From Coriobacteriia bacterium (GTDB taxonomy: Bacteria > Actinomycetota > Coriobacteriia > Anaerosomatales > Anaerosomataceae), in the NCBI GenBank assembly GCA_030655755.1, contig JAUSOQ010000043.1, positions 62,001 to 126,000 on the forward strand: a stretch of 64,000 bases of DNA, in the 5' to 3' direction. Numbering within the stretch: the first letter of the stretch is position 1; each line of letters opens with the position of its first letter. Below, piece by piece: positions 17,228-29,627 of the stretch. Made by a program: the position numbers and the translations under genes. Below the pieces are notes generated by a model that searched no databases, had not been told where the DNA came from, and was given only the letters and a program-made list of their open reading frames with translations.

Positions 17228-18853
17228 GTGCTTTTAGAACTCCATGTGCGGGATCTTGCGCTTGTCGAGGACACGTGGGTCGAATTCGGGCCGGGTCTCA
17301 CGGTTCTGACCGGAGAGACGGGAGCCGGCAAGACAGTGCTGGTCGGAGCGCTGAAGCTTCTTCTGGGTGAGCGGGCGGATGCCACACTGGTGCGTGCCGG
17401 CGCCGGGGAAGCCGTCGTCGAAGGTCGCTTCGAGGTCGACGGCCAAGAGATCCTCGTGCGGCGCCGGGTGAGCGCCGAGGGACGCTCCAGGTGCACCGTG
17501 GACGGCGAGATGGCCACAGTCGGGGCTCTCGCTGAGTTGTTGGGGCCGCTGGTGGACCTCCATGGTCAACACGATCACCAGGCGTTGCTCTCTCCGGGCA
17601 GCCATGCCGGGTATCTCGATCGTTTTGCAGGGGAGCCGGCCTGGAGGGCTCTATCGGAATACCATGAAGCATACGCGGCCCTGAAGACTACCGACGCGGA
17701 GGTCGAATCGCTCGAAGCGGCACTGGCCGATCGCGAGCGACAGGCGGACTACCTCAGCTTTCAGGTCAAAGATATCGATGCGGTCGCGCCGCGTGTCGGC
17801 GAGGATGCAGAGTTGGAGGCACTGCTCCCGAGACTTCGGTTCGGGGAGCGCTTGACCACGGCATCGGCGGCGGCGTATCAAGCGCTCCGGGGCGAATCAG
17901 GAGCTGCCGACGGGCTCTCAGAATCATTGACGGTGTTGTCATTGGCGACGGGCTTGGATCCCGCCTTTGATGATCTGCGCGAAGAGGCGCTGCGTCTTTC
18001 AGAAAGCGTGGAGTCGCTTGCTGGTCGTCTGCGAGAGTATGCCGAGGGCGTCGATCACGATCCGAGGGCACTTGAGGACGCGGAGTCTCGTCTTGCCGGC
18101 ATCGGGGCGCTCAAGCGCAAGTTCGGCCCGTCATTGGATGATGTCTTGCGAACGAGGGCGGAAGCGGAGCAAAGACTCTCAGCGCTCGATGCGGGTGAGG
18201 AGGGGCTTGCTGAGGCACGTCGACGCCGAGAGACCGCGGCGACGGCCCTACGCGGAGCCGGTGACAGCCTGATCTTGGTCCGGAGCTCTGTGACGGACGG
18301 CTTCGAGGCGGCTCTTACAGCCGAGGCACGTGACCTCGCGTTACCTAAGGCGGTCTTCTCTCTGCAGCGGGTCGAGCTGCCATTCGGCACGTGGGGCGAA
18401 GATGGTCCCGAGCGGGTAGAGTTCCTCTTCAGTGCGAGTACAGGTGATCCCCCGCGCCCTCTTGCCAAGATAGCGTCGGGTGGAGAGGTGTCACGCGTGA
18501 TGCTTGCCCTCAAGGGTGTGCTCGGTGCAGCTGATGCAACGCCGGTGCTTGTCTTCGATGAGGTGGATGCGGGCATCGGCGGCGCAACGGCGATCGCGGT
18601 AGGTGAGCGGCTCGCACTTCTTGCCGCCACCAGGCAGGTGCTTGTCGTGACGCACTTGGCGCAGGTCGCATCCTTCGCGGATCGGCAGGTGGTCGTGTTC
18701 AAGACCGAAGAGGAGAGTCGTTCTGTCACGCGTACACGTGAGGTTGACGGCGAACAGCGTGTCGCTGAGATCGCACGTATGCTCTCTGGTGACGTGTCCG
18801 AGGTGAGTATCGCGCACGCACGTGAGTTGATGGAAAGGATGTCGTCTTACTGA
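17228..18853 (+). CDS. recN: DNA repair protein RecN
   Basis: 541 residues, GTG start. RecN is an SMC-like ATPase acting early in double-strand break repair. Walker A is GETGAGKTVLVG (about 31-42); a long Glu/Arg/Leu-rich coiled coil covers about 150-370; the ABC signature KIASGGEVSRVMLALKG and Walker B VLVFDEVDAGIGG lie near the C-terminus. Head domains and coiled coil have the usual proportions. Two bases separate it from nadK. Confidence 0.96.
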   Translation: MLLELHVRDLALVEDTWVEFGPGLTVLTGETGAGKTVLVGALKLLLGERADATLVRAGAGEAVVEGRFEVDGQEILVRRRVSAEGRSRCTVDGEMATVGALAELLGPLVDLHGQHDHQALLSPGSHAGYLDRFAGEPAWRALSEYHEAYAALKTTDAEVESLEAALADRERQADYLSFQVKDIDAVAPRVGEDAELEALLPRLRFGERLTTASAAAYQALRGESGAADGLSESLTVLSLATGLDPAFDDLREEALRLSESVESLAGRLREYAEGVDHDPRALEDAESRLAGIGALKRKFGPSLDDVLRTRAEAEQRLSALDAGEEGLAEARRRRETAATALRGAGDSLILVRSSVTDGFEAALTAEARDLALPKAVFSLQRVELPFGTWGEDGPERVEFLFSASTGDPPRPLAKIASGGEVSRVMLALKGVLGAADATPVLVFDEVDAGIGGATAIAVGERLALLAATRQVLVVTHLAQVASFADRQVVVFKTEEESRSVTRTREVDGEQRVAEIARMLSGDVSEVSIAHARELMERMSSY

Positions 18854-18880
18854 CGGTATGGTGAGTGTGTGCAGCATATC

Positions 18881-18889
18881 TGGTAAACT
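18881..18889 (+). promoter_or_regulatory. Candidate extended -10 promoter for steA
   Basis: TGGTAAACT (TG, one base, TAAACT) lies 27 bases after the recN stop and 69 bases before the steA start. It is the best promoter candidate in the recN-steA gap. Confidence 0.4.
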
Positions 18890-18957
18890 CGCTGCTCATC
18901 GGGCCGTCAGGACCCGAGTCGCCTGTTCCGCATTCGGCGGAAGGCGGAAGGAGTCAT

Positions 18958-20079
18958 ATGCGCTTCGAGGGCACTGCCCGGCTTGATAGACGGACGAAAG
19001 ACCTCGTCAAGCGTCTTGGCCGCAATGACATCGCTGTCATCGATCACATCGACATGGACCGTGTGAGTGCCGAGGGCTTACTCGAAACGGGAGTCGAGGT
19101 CGTGGTCAACGCTGCGCCCTCCATCTCGGGCGCGTATCCCAACGTCGGACCGCTGCTCCTGGTTCGGGGCGGCGTGCGTCTGATCGACAATGTCGGCCAG
19201 GAGGTCTTCGAGCGTGTCCGTGACGGCGATATCGTCGAGATCATCGGTGACGATGTCTTGAAAGACGGTGTTGTCGTAGCGAGCGGGGAGCGGATGACGT
19301 TCGATGTCATCGAGCAGGCGATGGAGAACGCCAAGGCTGGTCTCGGCGAGCAACTCGACCGGTTCGCACGCAATACGCTCGAGTTCCTCGAGAAAGAGAA
19401 GGCGCTTCTCACCGAGGGAACGGGAATCCCGGAGACGAAGGTCCGTTTTGCCGGCAGGCATGTGCTCGTTGTCGTGCGGGGTTACGATTACAAGCAGGAT
19501 CTGCAGGCGCTCAAGCCCTACATTCGCGAGATGCGTCCGATACTCATCGGCGTGGACGGTGGGGCGGACGCGATCATGGAGGTCGGCTTCAAACCCGATA
19601 TCATCGTGGGTGACATGGACTCGGTCACCGATACAGCGCTTACGAGCGGCGCCGAGCTGATCGTCCATGCATACGCTGACGGGCGGTGTCCTGGTATGGC
19701 GCGGCTACATGAGCTTGGTGTTGACGGGATCACCTGGCCGCTGAGCGCGACGAGTGAAGACCTCGCGCTCCTGCTCGCTCACGAGGCAGGCGCAGACCTC
19801 ATCGTCGCCGTCGGCACTCACGCCAACCTTGTCGAGTACCTCGACAAGGGACGCAAAGGCATGGCGTCTAGTTTTCTTGTACGCCTCAAGGTGGGGCCGC
19901 GTCTCGTCGATGCGAAGGGTGTCAGCAGGCTCTGGCGTGCGACGGTCAAGCCGTCTCAGTTGGTGTATCTCGTCGCGGCAGCGCTTACCGTCGTCACCAC
20001 GATCATCCTTATCTCGCCGCCGGCGCGAGATTTCGTCATGCTCCTCATCTTAAGGCTCCGCACATCGATAGGACTGTGA
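18958..20079 (+). CDS. steA: Putative cytokinetic ring protein SteA
   Basis: 373 residues from the ATG at 18958, behind AAGGAGT; the frame continues upstream but that part is not conserved. The protein has a thiamine pyrophosphokinase-like central domain (ILIGVDGGADAIMEVGFKPDIIVGDMDS, with Asp motifs) and one membrane helix near the C-terminus (about residues 335-360). In Corynebacterium glutamicum SteA (Cg1603) acts with SteB at the septum to control peptidoglycan hydrolase RipA; the gene likewise follows recN. The pyrophosphokinase-like fold suggests a nucleotide or pyrophosphate ligand, but catalysis is unproven. Confidence 0.88.
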   Translation: MRFEGTARLDRRTKDLVKRLGRNDIAVIDHIDMDRVSAEGLLETGVEVVVNAAPSISGAYPNVGPLLLVRGGVRLIDNVGQEVFERVRDGDIVEIIGDDVLKDGVVVASGERMTFDVIEQAMENAKAGLGEQLDRFARNTLEFLEKEKALLTEGTGIPETKVRFAGRHVLVVVRGYDYKQDLQALKPYIREMRPILIGVDGGADAIMEVGFKPDIIVGDMDSVTDTALTSGAELIVHAYADGRCPGMARLHELGVDGITWPLSATSEDLALLLAHEAGADLIVAVGTHANLVEYLDKGRKGMASSFLVRLKVGPRLVDAKGVSRLWRATVKPSQLVYLVAAALTVVTTIILISPPARDFVMLLILRLRTSIGL

Positions 20080-20092
20080 CCCGGGAGGGCCG

Positions 20093-20983
20093 ATGTACAA
20101 CCTCCGCTACCACATCGCTTCACTTGTCGCCGTGTTTCTCGCACTGTCGATCGGTTTGCTGCTCGGCACGGTCGTCGTCGAGCGCGGCGTGCTGACGAAT
20201 CAGGGTACGCAGATCGTCAAGGACCTGCAGAAGGAGTTCGACGACCTGCGCAAGGACAACGCTGACCTGCGCGCGGGTCTCGAACGAGATCGCCTGTTTG
20301 CAGCCGACGCCGTTCCGAAACTCCTGACTGGGGCGCTGGAGGGGCAGACGGTGCTCGTGGTGACGAACAGCGGGCGTGCTGACGGTCTGACGGCGACAGT
20401 CGAGGCGATCGAGCAGGCAGGCGCAAGGGCGCTGGTGATCACTGCCGAAAGTCCTGGTTTCGGTGTCGACGAACTCGACCCTGAGGCGCTCGCCGCGGCA
20501 TTGTCGGCTTCATCGGGCGAGGAAACGACCGTCTCGGCAAGCACCACGTCCGATTCGATCTTTGCCGTCGCAGAGGCACTGGCGCGGGAGTGGACGACCG
20601 AGGACGAGAACAGGCCTGTGACCGAGCTGCTTGTCTCTGCGGGTCAGATCGGGATGGAAAGCGTGGATGGTACGGTGACCATCGCAGGGATGGCGGTGCT
20701 CGCTTCCTGGAACGACACTGCAGACGCGGTCGGCATGGCACTGGCAAGCCGATTGGCCGAGCGTGGTATTCCTGTCATCGGCGTCGAAGCGGCCAGTCAC
20801 GTGAGCGGCGTGGCCCAGGCCGCAACGGCTGCAGGTCTCTCGGCGGTGGACGATGTCACGAGTCCGCAGGGAGCGGTGTCGCTGGTATGGGTGCTCTCCG
20901 GCAGGGCGACAGGCTACTTCGGTGTGCGTGAAGGCGCCGAGAAGGCGTATCCCTCACTGAGTGGCGTTGTCGAACAGCCTTAG
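20093..20983 (+). CDS. steB: SteB/MctB family membrane protein (annotated copper transporter family)
   Basis: 296 residues. One N-terminal membrane helix (about residues 8-30) in MYNLRYHIASLVAVFLALSI, the family start, is followed by a coiled coil (about 40-70) and an extracytoplasmic alpha/beta domain. The family includes MctB (Rv1698) of Mycobacterium, first reported as a copper-handling protein, and SteB of Corynebacterium, a septum protein that works with SteA. The genes lie 13 bases apart here, which favours the SteA-SteB role. It ends tail-to-tail with the - strand glycosyltransferase, overlapping it by 4 bases. Confidence 0.85.
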   Translation: MYNLRYHIASLVAVFLALSIGLLLGTVVVERGVLTNQGTQIVKDLQKEFDDLRKDNADLRAGLERDRLFAADAVPKLLTGALEGQTVLVVTNSGRADGLTATVEAIEQAGARALVITAESPGFGVDELDPEALAAALSASSGEETTVSASTTSDSIFAVAEALAREWTTEDENRPVTELLVSAGQIGMESVDGTVTIAGMAVLASWNDTADAVGMALASRLAERGIPVIGVEAASHVSGVAQAATAAGLSAVDDVTSPQGAVSLVWVLSGRATGYFGVREGAEKAYPSLSGVVEQP

Positions 20984-21672
20984 CCTGAGACCGGGGTGCG
21001 CTCGAAGGCGAGACGCACGAGCGCACGCAGCACGTGGACGAACTGGCGTCCGCGGTGCATGAACCCTGTCAGATCACGGCCGGTCGCTGCGTGAGACATC
21101 GCAGTGGGGACTTCTACGACCCTAAGGCCGCGTCTAAGGGCGCGGATCGTCAAGGCGACCTCTACACCGTATCCGAAGGCGAAGGGCGTCACGTGAGTCC
21201 AGGCGTCACGAGAGAGCGCTCTTTGGCCGGACAGAGGTGCGTCGGCGAGGAAACCGCCGCCCATGCGGGCGATGCCCCAGCGGGCGAGTCCCTTCACAAG
21301 TCCAAAGCCTGCCTTGTCCGCTGTGCGCGGAAAGGTAGCGACTGTCATATCGGCGTTACCATGCAGTATCGGCGTGAGCAGCGCAGAGCCCTCGGCGGCC
21401 GTTTCGGCAAGGTCGCCATCTAGAAGAAGCAAGATGTCGGCGTCCTCGGCTACATGCGCGAGGCCCGCATCGAGCGCTGCACCTTTGCCCAGGTTGCGGG
21501 GGAGTGTGAGCACCTCTGCTCCGGCCTCGCGGGCGATCTTTGAGGTGTCATCGGTCGAAGCATCATCGATCACCACGATGCGGTCGATGCCAGGGATGCA
21601 GAGCGTCGAGCGCACGGTCGCCTTGATCCGCGTCGCTTCGTTGAAAGCGGGAACGAGGGCGACGATGCTCAC
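20980..21672 (-). CDS. Family 2 glycosyltransferase
   Basis: 230 residues. GT-A fold: VPAFNEATRIKATV (about 7-20), DDASTDDTSKIAREAGAEV (about 36-54) and the metal-binding LLLLDGDLAET (about 80-90). This resembles dolichol/undecaprenyl-phosphate mannosyl- or glucosyltransferases and cell-wall GT2 enzymes, but no C-terminal membrane helices are present, so it is likely a soluble or peripheral enzyme. Its start overlaps the murJ stop by 4 bases, so the two are translated from one - strand transcript. Substrate unknown; a lipid-linked cell-wall sugar is a reasonable guess. Confidence 0.85.
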   Translation of the reverse strand: MSIVALVPAFNEATRIKATVRSTLCIPGIDRIVVIDDASTDDTSKIAREAGAEVLTLPRNLGKGAALDAGLAHVAEDADILLLLDGDLAETAAEGSALLTPILHGNADMTVATFPRTADKAGFGLVKGLARWGIARMGGGFLADAPLSGQRALSRDAWTHVTPFAFGYGVEVALTIRALRRGLRVVEVPTAMSHAATGRDLTGFMHRGRQFVHVLRALVRLAFERTPVSG

Positions 21673-23297
21673 GACGCCTCCCTGCGACCCGTGAAGCGGT
21701 CGGTGATCTTTGAGTAGACGAGGTTCACTTCAGGCACGCGCATGGCCCAGGCGAGTCCGTATGCTATGACGAGACCGACCGTACCGGCGAGGATGAGCTG
21801 CACGATGAAGCCAAGGCGTAATCCGCCGAGTGCGGATGTGATGTCCATCATCCCGATCGCGGCGGCGCCTCCTATCACGGAGGCCGCGAGGACGCGGCCG
21901 AGACTCCAGGCGATACCCCGGAAGTCGTAGCCTCCGATGCGCTTGCGCAGGATGAATGCGAGTACGGTGAGGTGGACGACGAAGAAGACCCCGTCGGCGA
22001 TCGGGATACCCTTCAGACCGAGTCCTGCCCAGGCGCCCACACCCACAGTCAGTGCCGCGTACAGCGATACCTGCAGCACCGTTGTAAGAGCGTTCGTGAT
22101 CATCGGCGTCTTGGTGTCCTGCATCGAATAGAACGTCTTCAAGACGTACATGTAGCCGGCATAGAAGAACAGGCCGGCGGCCCACCAGACCAGGATCTCG
22201 GAGACGAGGGGGACATCTGCCGAGGTGAACCGTCCGAACACATAAAGCGTGATGAGCGGGGAGGCGAGCGCGACAAGCATCGTCGCAAGCGGGATGATGA
22301 TGACGCCGGTGGCACGGAAGCCCATCGCGAACGTCGTCTTGAACCCACTCCAGTCGGCACGCTCGGCTTGTTCGGCCAGTTCGGGGAAGATCGCAGTGGC
22401 CAGTGCTACCGCGAAGATACCGTACGGGAGCTGATAGAACATCCAGGCGTATTGCAGCACGGCCGGGCCGGTATCGCTTGCCTGGAACGCGTAGGCGTTG
22501 CGGAACGATACGCCGATCAGGTTGGTGATGACGTAGACGAGTGTAGGGCCCATCTTGGTGACGATCTTGCGTAACCCCGGGTGGTGCCAGTCGATCCTGG
22601 GTGTGTACCGGATGCCGAGCTTGATAAGGCTCGGGATCTGGATGAACGCCATGACGAGCACCCCGAGTGTGGTCCCGATGGCGAGCCCGGCCTTGGCAAG
22701 CTCAGGGTTCGAGTCGTGGAACGGAACGTAGAAGCCGAGCATCGTGACGATGACGACGAGGTTGTTGAAGATAGGTGCGACCGCCGGAGCAAGGAACTTG
22801 CGGTAGGAGTTCAAAACGCCGGTGAAGACCATGCCGGCACCGTAGAAGACGATCTGGATCGCGAAGAAGCGGAAGAAGAAGACGGCAAGCTCGGCCTTCT
22901 CGGCTGAGATACGGAACGTCTGGGTGCGCACGAACGGCTCGGCCCAGACGGTACCGATCACGGCGACAATACCGAGCAGGAGTACCACGATGTTGAAGAC
23001 GTAGCTTGCGAAGCGTGCGGCGTCATCTTCACCGTTGCGCTGCATGCGCTCGATGAACAGCGGTATGAACACGCTGGAGAGCACGCCACCTGCCATCAGT
23101 TCGAAGATCATGTTGGGGATGTTGTTAGCGACGCTGTATGACGAAGAGATGATGGTGACCCCGAGCGCGTACGCCATCGCCCAGGAGCGGACAAAACCTG
23201 TGATCCGGGAGATCGCGGTGGAGATCGACATAGTGGCGGTCGATCGTGCTACAGACGGCGTGGCTATGGCTTCCTCCTGAGACGTTCTGACGGTCAT
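21669..23297 (-). CDS. murJ: Lipid II flippase MurJ
   Basis: 542 residues with about 14 membrane helices of the MOP superfamily. Family stretches are visible: ISRITGFVRSWAMAYALG near the start, VANNIPNMIFELMAGG and FIPLF (N-terminal lobe). MurJ flips lipid II across the membrane for peptidoglycan synthesis. ATG at 23297 is the longest start; ribosome site there is weak and an ATG at 23231 is possible. In actinobacteria murJ often carries a kinase-like tail; none is present here. It is divergent from the phosphatase-like gene at 23483. Confidence 0.93.
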   Translation of the reverse strand: MTVRTSQEEAIATPSVARSTATMSISTAISRITGFVRSWAMAYALGVTIISSSYSVANNIPNMIFELMAGGVLSSVFIPLFIERMQRNGEDDAARFASYVFNIVVLLLGIVAVIGTVWAEPFVRTQTFRISAEKAELAVFFFRFFAIQIVFYGAGMVFTGVLNSYRKFLAPAVAPIFNNLVVIVTMLGFYVPFHDSNPELAKAGLAIGTTLGVLVMAFIQIPSLIKLGIRYTPRIDWHHPGLRKIVTKMGPTLVYVITNLIGVSFRNAYAFQASDTGPAVLQYAWMFYQLPYGIFAVALATAIFPELAEQAERADWSGFKTTFAMGFRATGVIIIPLATMLVALASPLITLYVFGRFTSADVPLVSEILVWWAAGLFFYAGYMYVLKTFYSMQDTKTPMITNALTTVLQVSLYAALTVGVGAWAGLGLKGIPIADGVFFVVHLTVLAFILRKRIGGYDFRGIAWSLGRVLAASVIGGAAAIGMMDITSALGGLRLGFIVQLILAGTVGLVIAYGLAWAMRVPEVNLVYSKITDRFTGRREAS

Positions 23298-23482
23298 AGT
23301 GTAGCCGACACCGACCCGTCATCGTATGGCGTGCTTCTCGACGTTGGGTTTCGGTATACTACGCTTCGGGTACCCCGATCGCCCGGGCCAGCCGTTCGAA
23401 GTCCGATCAGGACCAGTTCCCCATGTGAGATGTCGGTGGTCGACGTATGTCCTGTGGCATGATGACTGTCGGTGGAGGACAG
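23298..23482. promoter_or_regulatory. Divergent promoter region between murJ and the phosphatase-like gene
   Basis: 185 bases with no gene of its own. A good -10 sequence TATACT lies at 23355-23360 on the + strand without a matching -35, and the rest is GC-rich. It must serve both directions unless murJ is expressed differently. Confidence 0.35.
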
Positions 23483-25779
23483 ATGAGACGTACGGTGAAA
23501 GTGCTCGCAATGCTGCTGGTAGCGCTCATGCTGCTGCCGGTCGTGGGCGCGTCTGCTAAGACAGCGCCCGGATCATCGGGTGTCGTGGTCATGGTGCTCG
23601 TGCCCTATGTGACGTGGGACGACATAGTCGGCGGCGCCATGCCTGAGACGAAGGATCTGGCGAGTGCCTTCGCTGTCGGCGATCTGAACACGCGTGCGAG
23701 CAGCCGCTTCACCAACAACGTCACCCAGGTGCACGCCGCGCTGACCCTATCAGCGTCGTCGCCGTCCGCATCCGACGTAGGCGCCCCCGCCGCATATTCA
23801 GTGACCGAACACTATGAGGGTGGCAGTGCGGCCGATGCGTATGACCGCATCATGGGCCGCAACGCCGGAGACAGCGCTGTCGTGTTTCTCGGCATACCCA
23901 GGATCGAACGCGCGAACGGTTCCCAGACGCTCGATACCGAGGTCGGGGCTCTGGGTCAGGCCGTGCACGATGCAGGCGGCATGACCGCTGCCATCGGCAA
24001 CTCAGACTACGGTTACGAGGTCAGGGAGACGTGGCAGAGCCGACCGTCCGCGCTTGTCGCGATGGACCGTGCAGGACTCGTGGATCTTGGTGATGTCTCG
24101 GCCAGACTACTCATGAGTGATGCAGACGCTCCGTATGGTGTCTCGACCGATGTCGAAGCCATGCGGTCCGCGTTCGTCGACGCGGTCCGTGTGATCGGGA
24201 CAGGCGACGGACCCGGACTCATCGTTGTCGATCCGGGCGACGCAGAGCGCGCACGGCGGTTCGCGACCGACGTGGCCGATGTGGTTGCTGTCGAGCATCG
24301 TATACGGGCGAACAAGAAGACCGATCAGATCGTCGCCATGGTGCGCTCGTCCATGCCATCGAATGCGACACTCGTGGTGCTCTCGCCTGTCCAACAGACG
24401 CCCGGATCCGGTCCTGTGGGGTTCGGCCCGATCATCGTGAGCGGTCCGGACTGGAGGGGCGTGATCACGACCTCCTCCACCCACCGCACCGGTATCACCA
24501 CGGAACTTGATGTCGCGCCAACGGTGCTCGCGACGCTCGGCATCGAGCGGCCGGTCGCGATGCTCGGCAACACCATGGCTTCTAACGGCTCACGTGCCTC
24601 GCTTGAGGAGCGCGTTGCTGAGCTGCAGTCGCTTGGCGCCACCGCGGTAGCGGTGGACACGGTCCGTCTCTTGGTCACGAACACCTACATCGCCCTCACG
24701 ATCGCGTTGTTGCTCGTGGGTACGGTGTTCATGCTTCGAATCAAACACCGCCATCTGACATGGGCGGGCAGGGCACTCGCGTTCCTGCGCAACGGTCTGC
24801 TCTTCATGTTGTGCGTTCCCGTGGCGAGTACGCTCATGTATCTTATCGTGCCGCGGCCCGACTCCTCGGCGCTCGTGCTTCTCCTCTTGCTGGGTGTCTC
24901 GGCAGTACTGTGGTTCGGCGCCATGCTGATCGCTCGTCGTTTTGGCCCCGGGCTCGCAGCCGGCGGTGTGGGTCTGCTCACAGCGTTCGTGCTCATCGTT
25001 GATCAGCTGTTCGGCGCACCACTGTCGTTCTCAGGTCTGTTCAGCTACTCGCCGCTGTGGGGCGCGCGCTACTACGGGATCGGCAACGAGGGGGCCAGCA
25101 TCCTGGTAGGTGGCGGACTCGTGGGTGTTGCGCTGCTCTTCGACCACTTCCGTGATGCGCGGTGGATCGCCGGGGTGAAGCGATGGGTGCTGCCGCTTTT
25201 CGGCCTGCTGATCGTCGCCATCTCGGCCGCGCCGTTCTGGGGTGCGAACGTCGGTGTCGCTGCGTGGGGTTTCGTTGCGTTCGGTATCGCATGGCTTCAG
25301 ATGAACGGTCACCGCGTGACCTGGAAGATGGCGATACTCGGCGCGATCAGCATCGCACTCATCGTCGGTGTGTTCTCGGTCTACGATCTCTCTGTGGCCG
25401 GCGAGGGTGGCCAGACGCACCTCGCCAGGGCCTGGCAAAGCGCCGAGGTAGGTGGCGCCCAGGCGCTTTGGACGATCGTGGCGCGCAAGGCCGAGACGAA
25501 CATGCGTGTTCTGCGGGCGTCGAACTGGTCATATCTCCTGTTCGCCATTCTCGGCTTCCTGGCGTACATGCGCTGGCGGCCACATGGCGACTTCGCTGAT
25601 GCCCTCAAACGCTATCCCAACTTCGCGATCGGCATGACTGCAGCGCTCTGGGGGAGTCTCGTCGGCTACTTCACAGAGGACTCGGGTATCGTGATACCCG
25701 CGCTCGTCATGCTCTACGTCGCAGGCGGCATACTCTACCTCATGCTCACCGATGCGCGTACGGAGTCGGGGGAGGTCGT

Positions 25780-25783
<4 letters not shown>
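23483..25783 (+). CDS. Polytopic membrane protein with a degenerate alkaline-phosphatase-like outer domain
   Basis: 766 residues from the ATG at 23483 (GGAGGA ribosome site 5 bases before). A cleavable-looking signal (about residues 1-26, ending ASA) leads to a ~370-residue outer domain, then about 11 membrane helices (from about residue 395 on). The outer domain resembles the alkaline phosphatase/sulfatase fold: strands GLIVVDPGD and TLVVLSPVQQ and the stretch TELDVAPTVLATLGI, which in active enzymes follows the last metal ligands. The usual Asp-His metal ligands after the LVVLS strand are replaced by PVQQ, so it is probably not a phosphatase. No characterised homologue is recognised. It overlaps the next gene, an MraY-like transferase, by 4 bases, pointing to a joint role in making or moving a lipid-linked glycan. 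Confidence 0.7.
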
Positions 25784-28513
<2,730 letters not shown>

Positions 28514-28515
28514 TA

Positions 28516-29625
28516 GTGGCGGACCGTCTCGTCGACACGTTCCTGGACCTTGTAAGAATAGACAGCCCCACCGGTCATGAGGGTGGGGTGGCGCGGTACA
28601 TCGCTGCAGCTCTCGAGGCCTCAGGATGCGTCGTGCGCTTCGACGAGACCGAGGCGGCGACCGGTTCTGATACCGGCAATCTTGTCGCGGCGCTTCCGGC
28701 GACCTGTTCCGGTAAGACGATCGCGCTCTCGGCGCACATGGACTGTGTCGATCCGTGCTCGGGGGTCGAGCCCGTCATCCGTGACGGCGTCGTGTCCTCG
28801 GCGGATGCCACCGTCCTCGGAGGCGACGACAAGTCTGGTGTCGCCGCGATCATCGAGGTCGTTCGCAGACTCTCACAAAGTGATCGGCCGCACCCTGAGG
28901 TGCGGGTACTTGCGACGGTAAGCGAGGAGAACGGGCTTGTCGGCGCGAAGGCGCTGAAGCCCGAAGATTGCGCTGCGGACATCTGTCTCGTGCTCGACGC
29001 TGCCGGTGACGTTGGCGGCATCGTGACGGCTGCGCCGACACACTACACGTTCCAGGCGATCTTCAGCGGACGGGCGGCGCATGCGGGTGTGGAACCCGAG
29101 CGGGGTGTCTCGGCAATCGTCATGGCCTCTCGTGCGATCTCGTCGATGGAGCTCGGTCGCCTTGATGCTGAGACGACTGCGAATATCGGTACCGTCCACG
29201 GTGGATCGGCCACGAACGTTGTCGCGCCGACGTGCGAGGTGACGGGCGAGTGTCGCTCTCTGGACCATGAACATGCCGGAGTCGTGCGAGACGCTATGGA
29301 TGCGGCGCTGCACGCGGCCGCAGACGAACTCGGGGGTAGTGTCAAGATCACGTGGAAGCTCGAATACCGGGGGTTCCGCTTCGCCGACGACGCCCCGGAG
29401 ATAGCGCTCGTGAGCGATGCATGCGCCGACATCGGCATCACGCCCCGTCTCTTCAGGACCGGCGGCGGGAGTGACGGCAATATCCTCTCCGCCAAAGGCG
29501 CCCCGACCCTGGTGCTTTCCAGCGGCATGACCGATGTGCATAGCGTCGATGAGAGCCTTGAGCTGCGTCAGCTCGCGCTGCTTGTCGACCTGTTGGAGGC
29601 GGTCATCTACCGCGCGGTGGGATAG
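28516..29625 (+). CDS. M20 family metallopeptidase (PepT-like)
   Basis: 369 residues, GTG start 2 bases after pyrG. Two-zinc aminoacylase/peptidase fold: SAHMDCVDP (first His-Asp ligands, about 72-80), GGDDKSGVAA (bridging Asp, about 101-110), SEENGLVGAKAL (catalytic Glu pair, about 136-147) and a dimerisation domain with AAHAGVEPERG. PepT-like proteins such as Bacillus YqjE are the nearest type I recognise; the true substrate is unknown. It is co-directional with the DUF3866 gene 2 bases downstream. Confidence 0.85.
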   Translation: MADRLVDTFLDLVRIDSPTGHEGGVARYIAAALEASGCVVRFDETEAATGSDTGNLVAALPATCSGKTIALSAHMDCVDPCSGVEPVIRDGVVSSADATVLGGDDKSGVAAIIEVVRRLSQSDRPHPEVRVLATVSEENGLVGAKALKPEDCAADICLVLDAAGDVGGIVTAAPTHYTFQAIFSGRAAHAGVEPERGVSAIVMASRAISSMELGRLDAETTANIGTVHGGSATNVVAPTCEVTGECRSLDHEHAGVVRDAMDAALHAAADELGGSVKITWKLEYRGFRFADDAPEIALVSDACADIGITPRLFRTGGGSDGNILSAKGAPTLVLSSGMTDVHSVDESLELRQLALLVDLLEAVIYRAVG

Positions 29626-29627
29626 TC

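Noticed and set aside
23296-23301. TACACT directly before the murJ ATG as a -10 for a leaderless transcript
   Set aside because: A -10 touching the start codon would put the transcript start inside the gene; no matching -35 was found.
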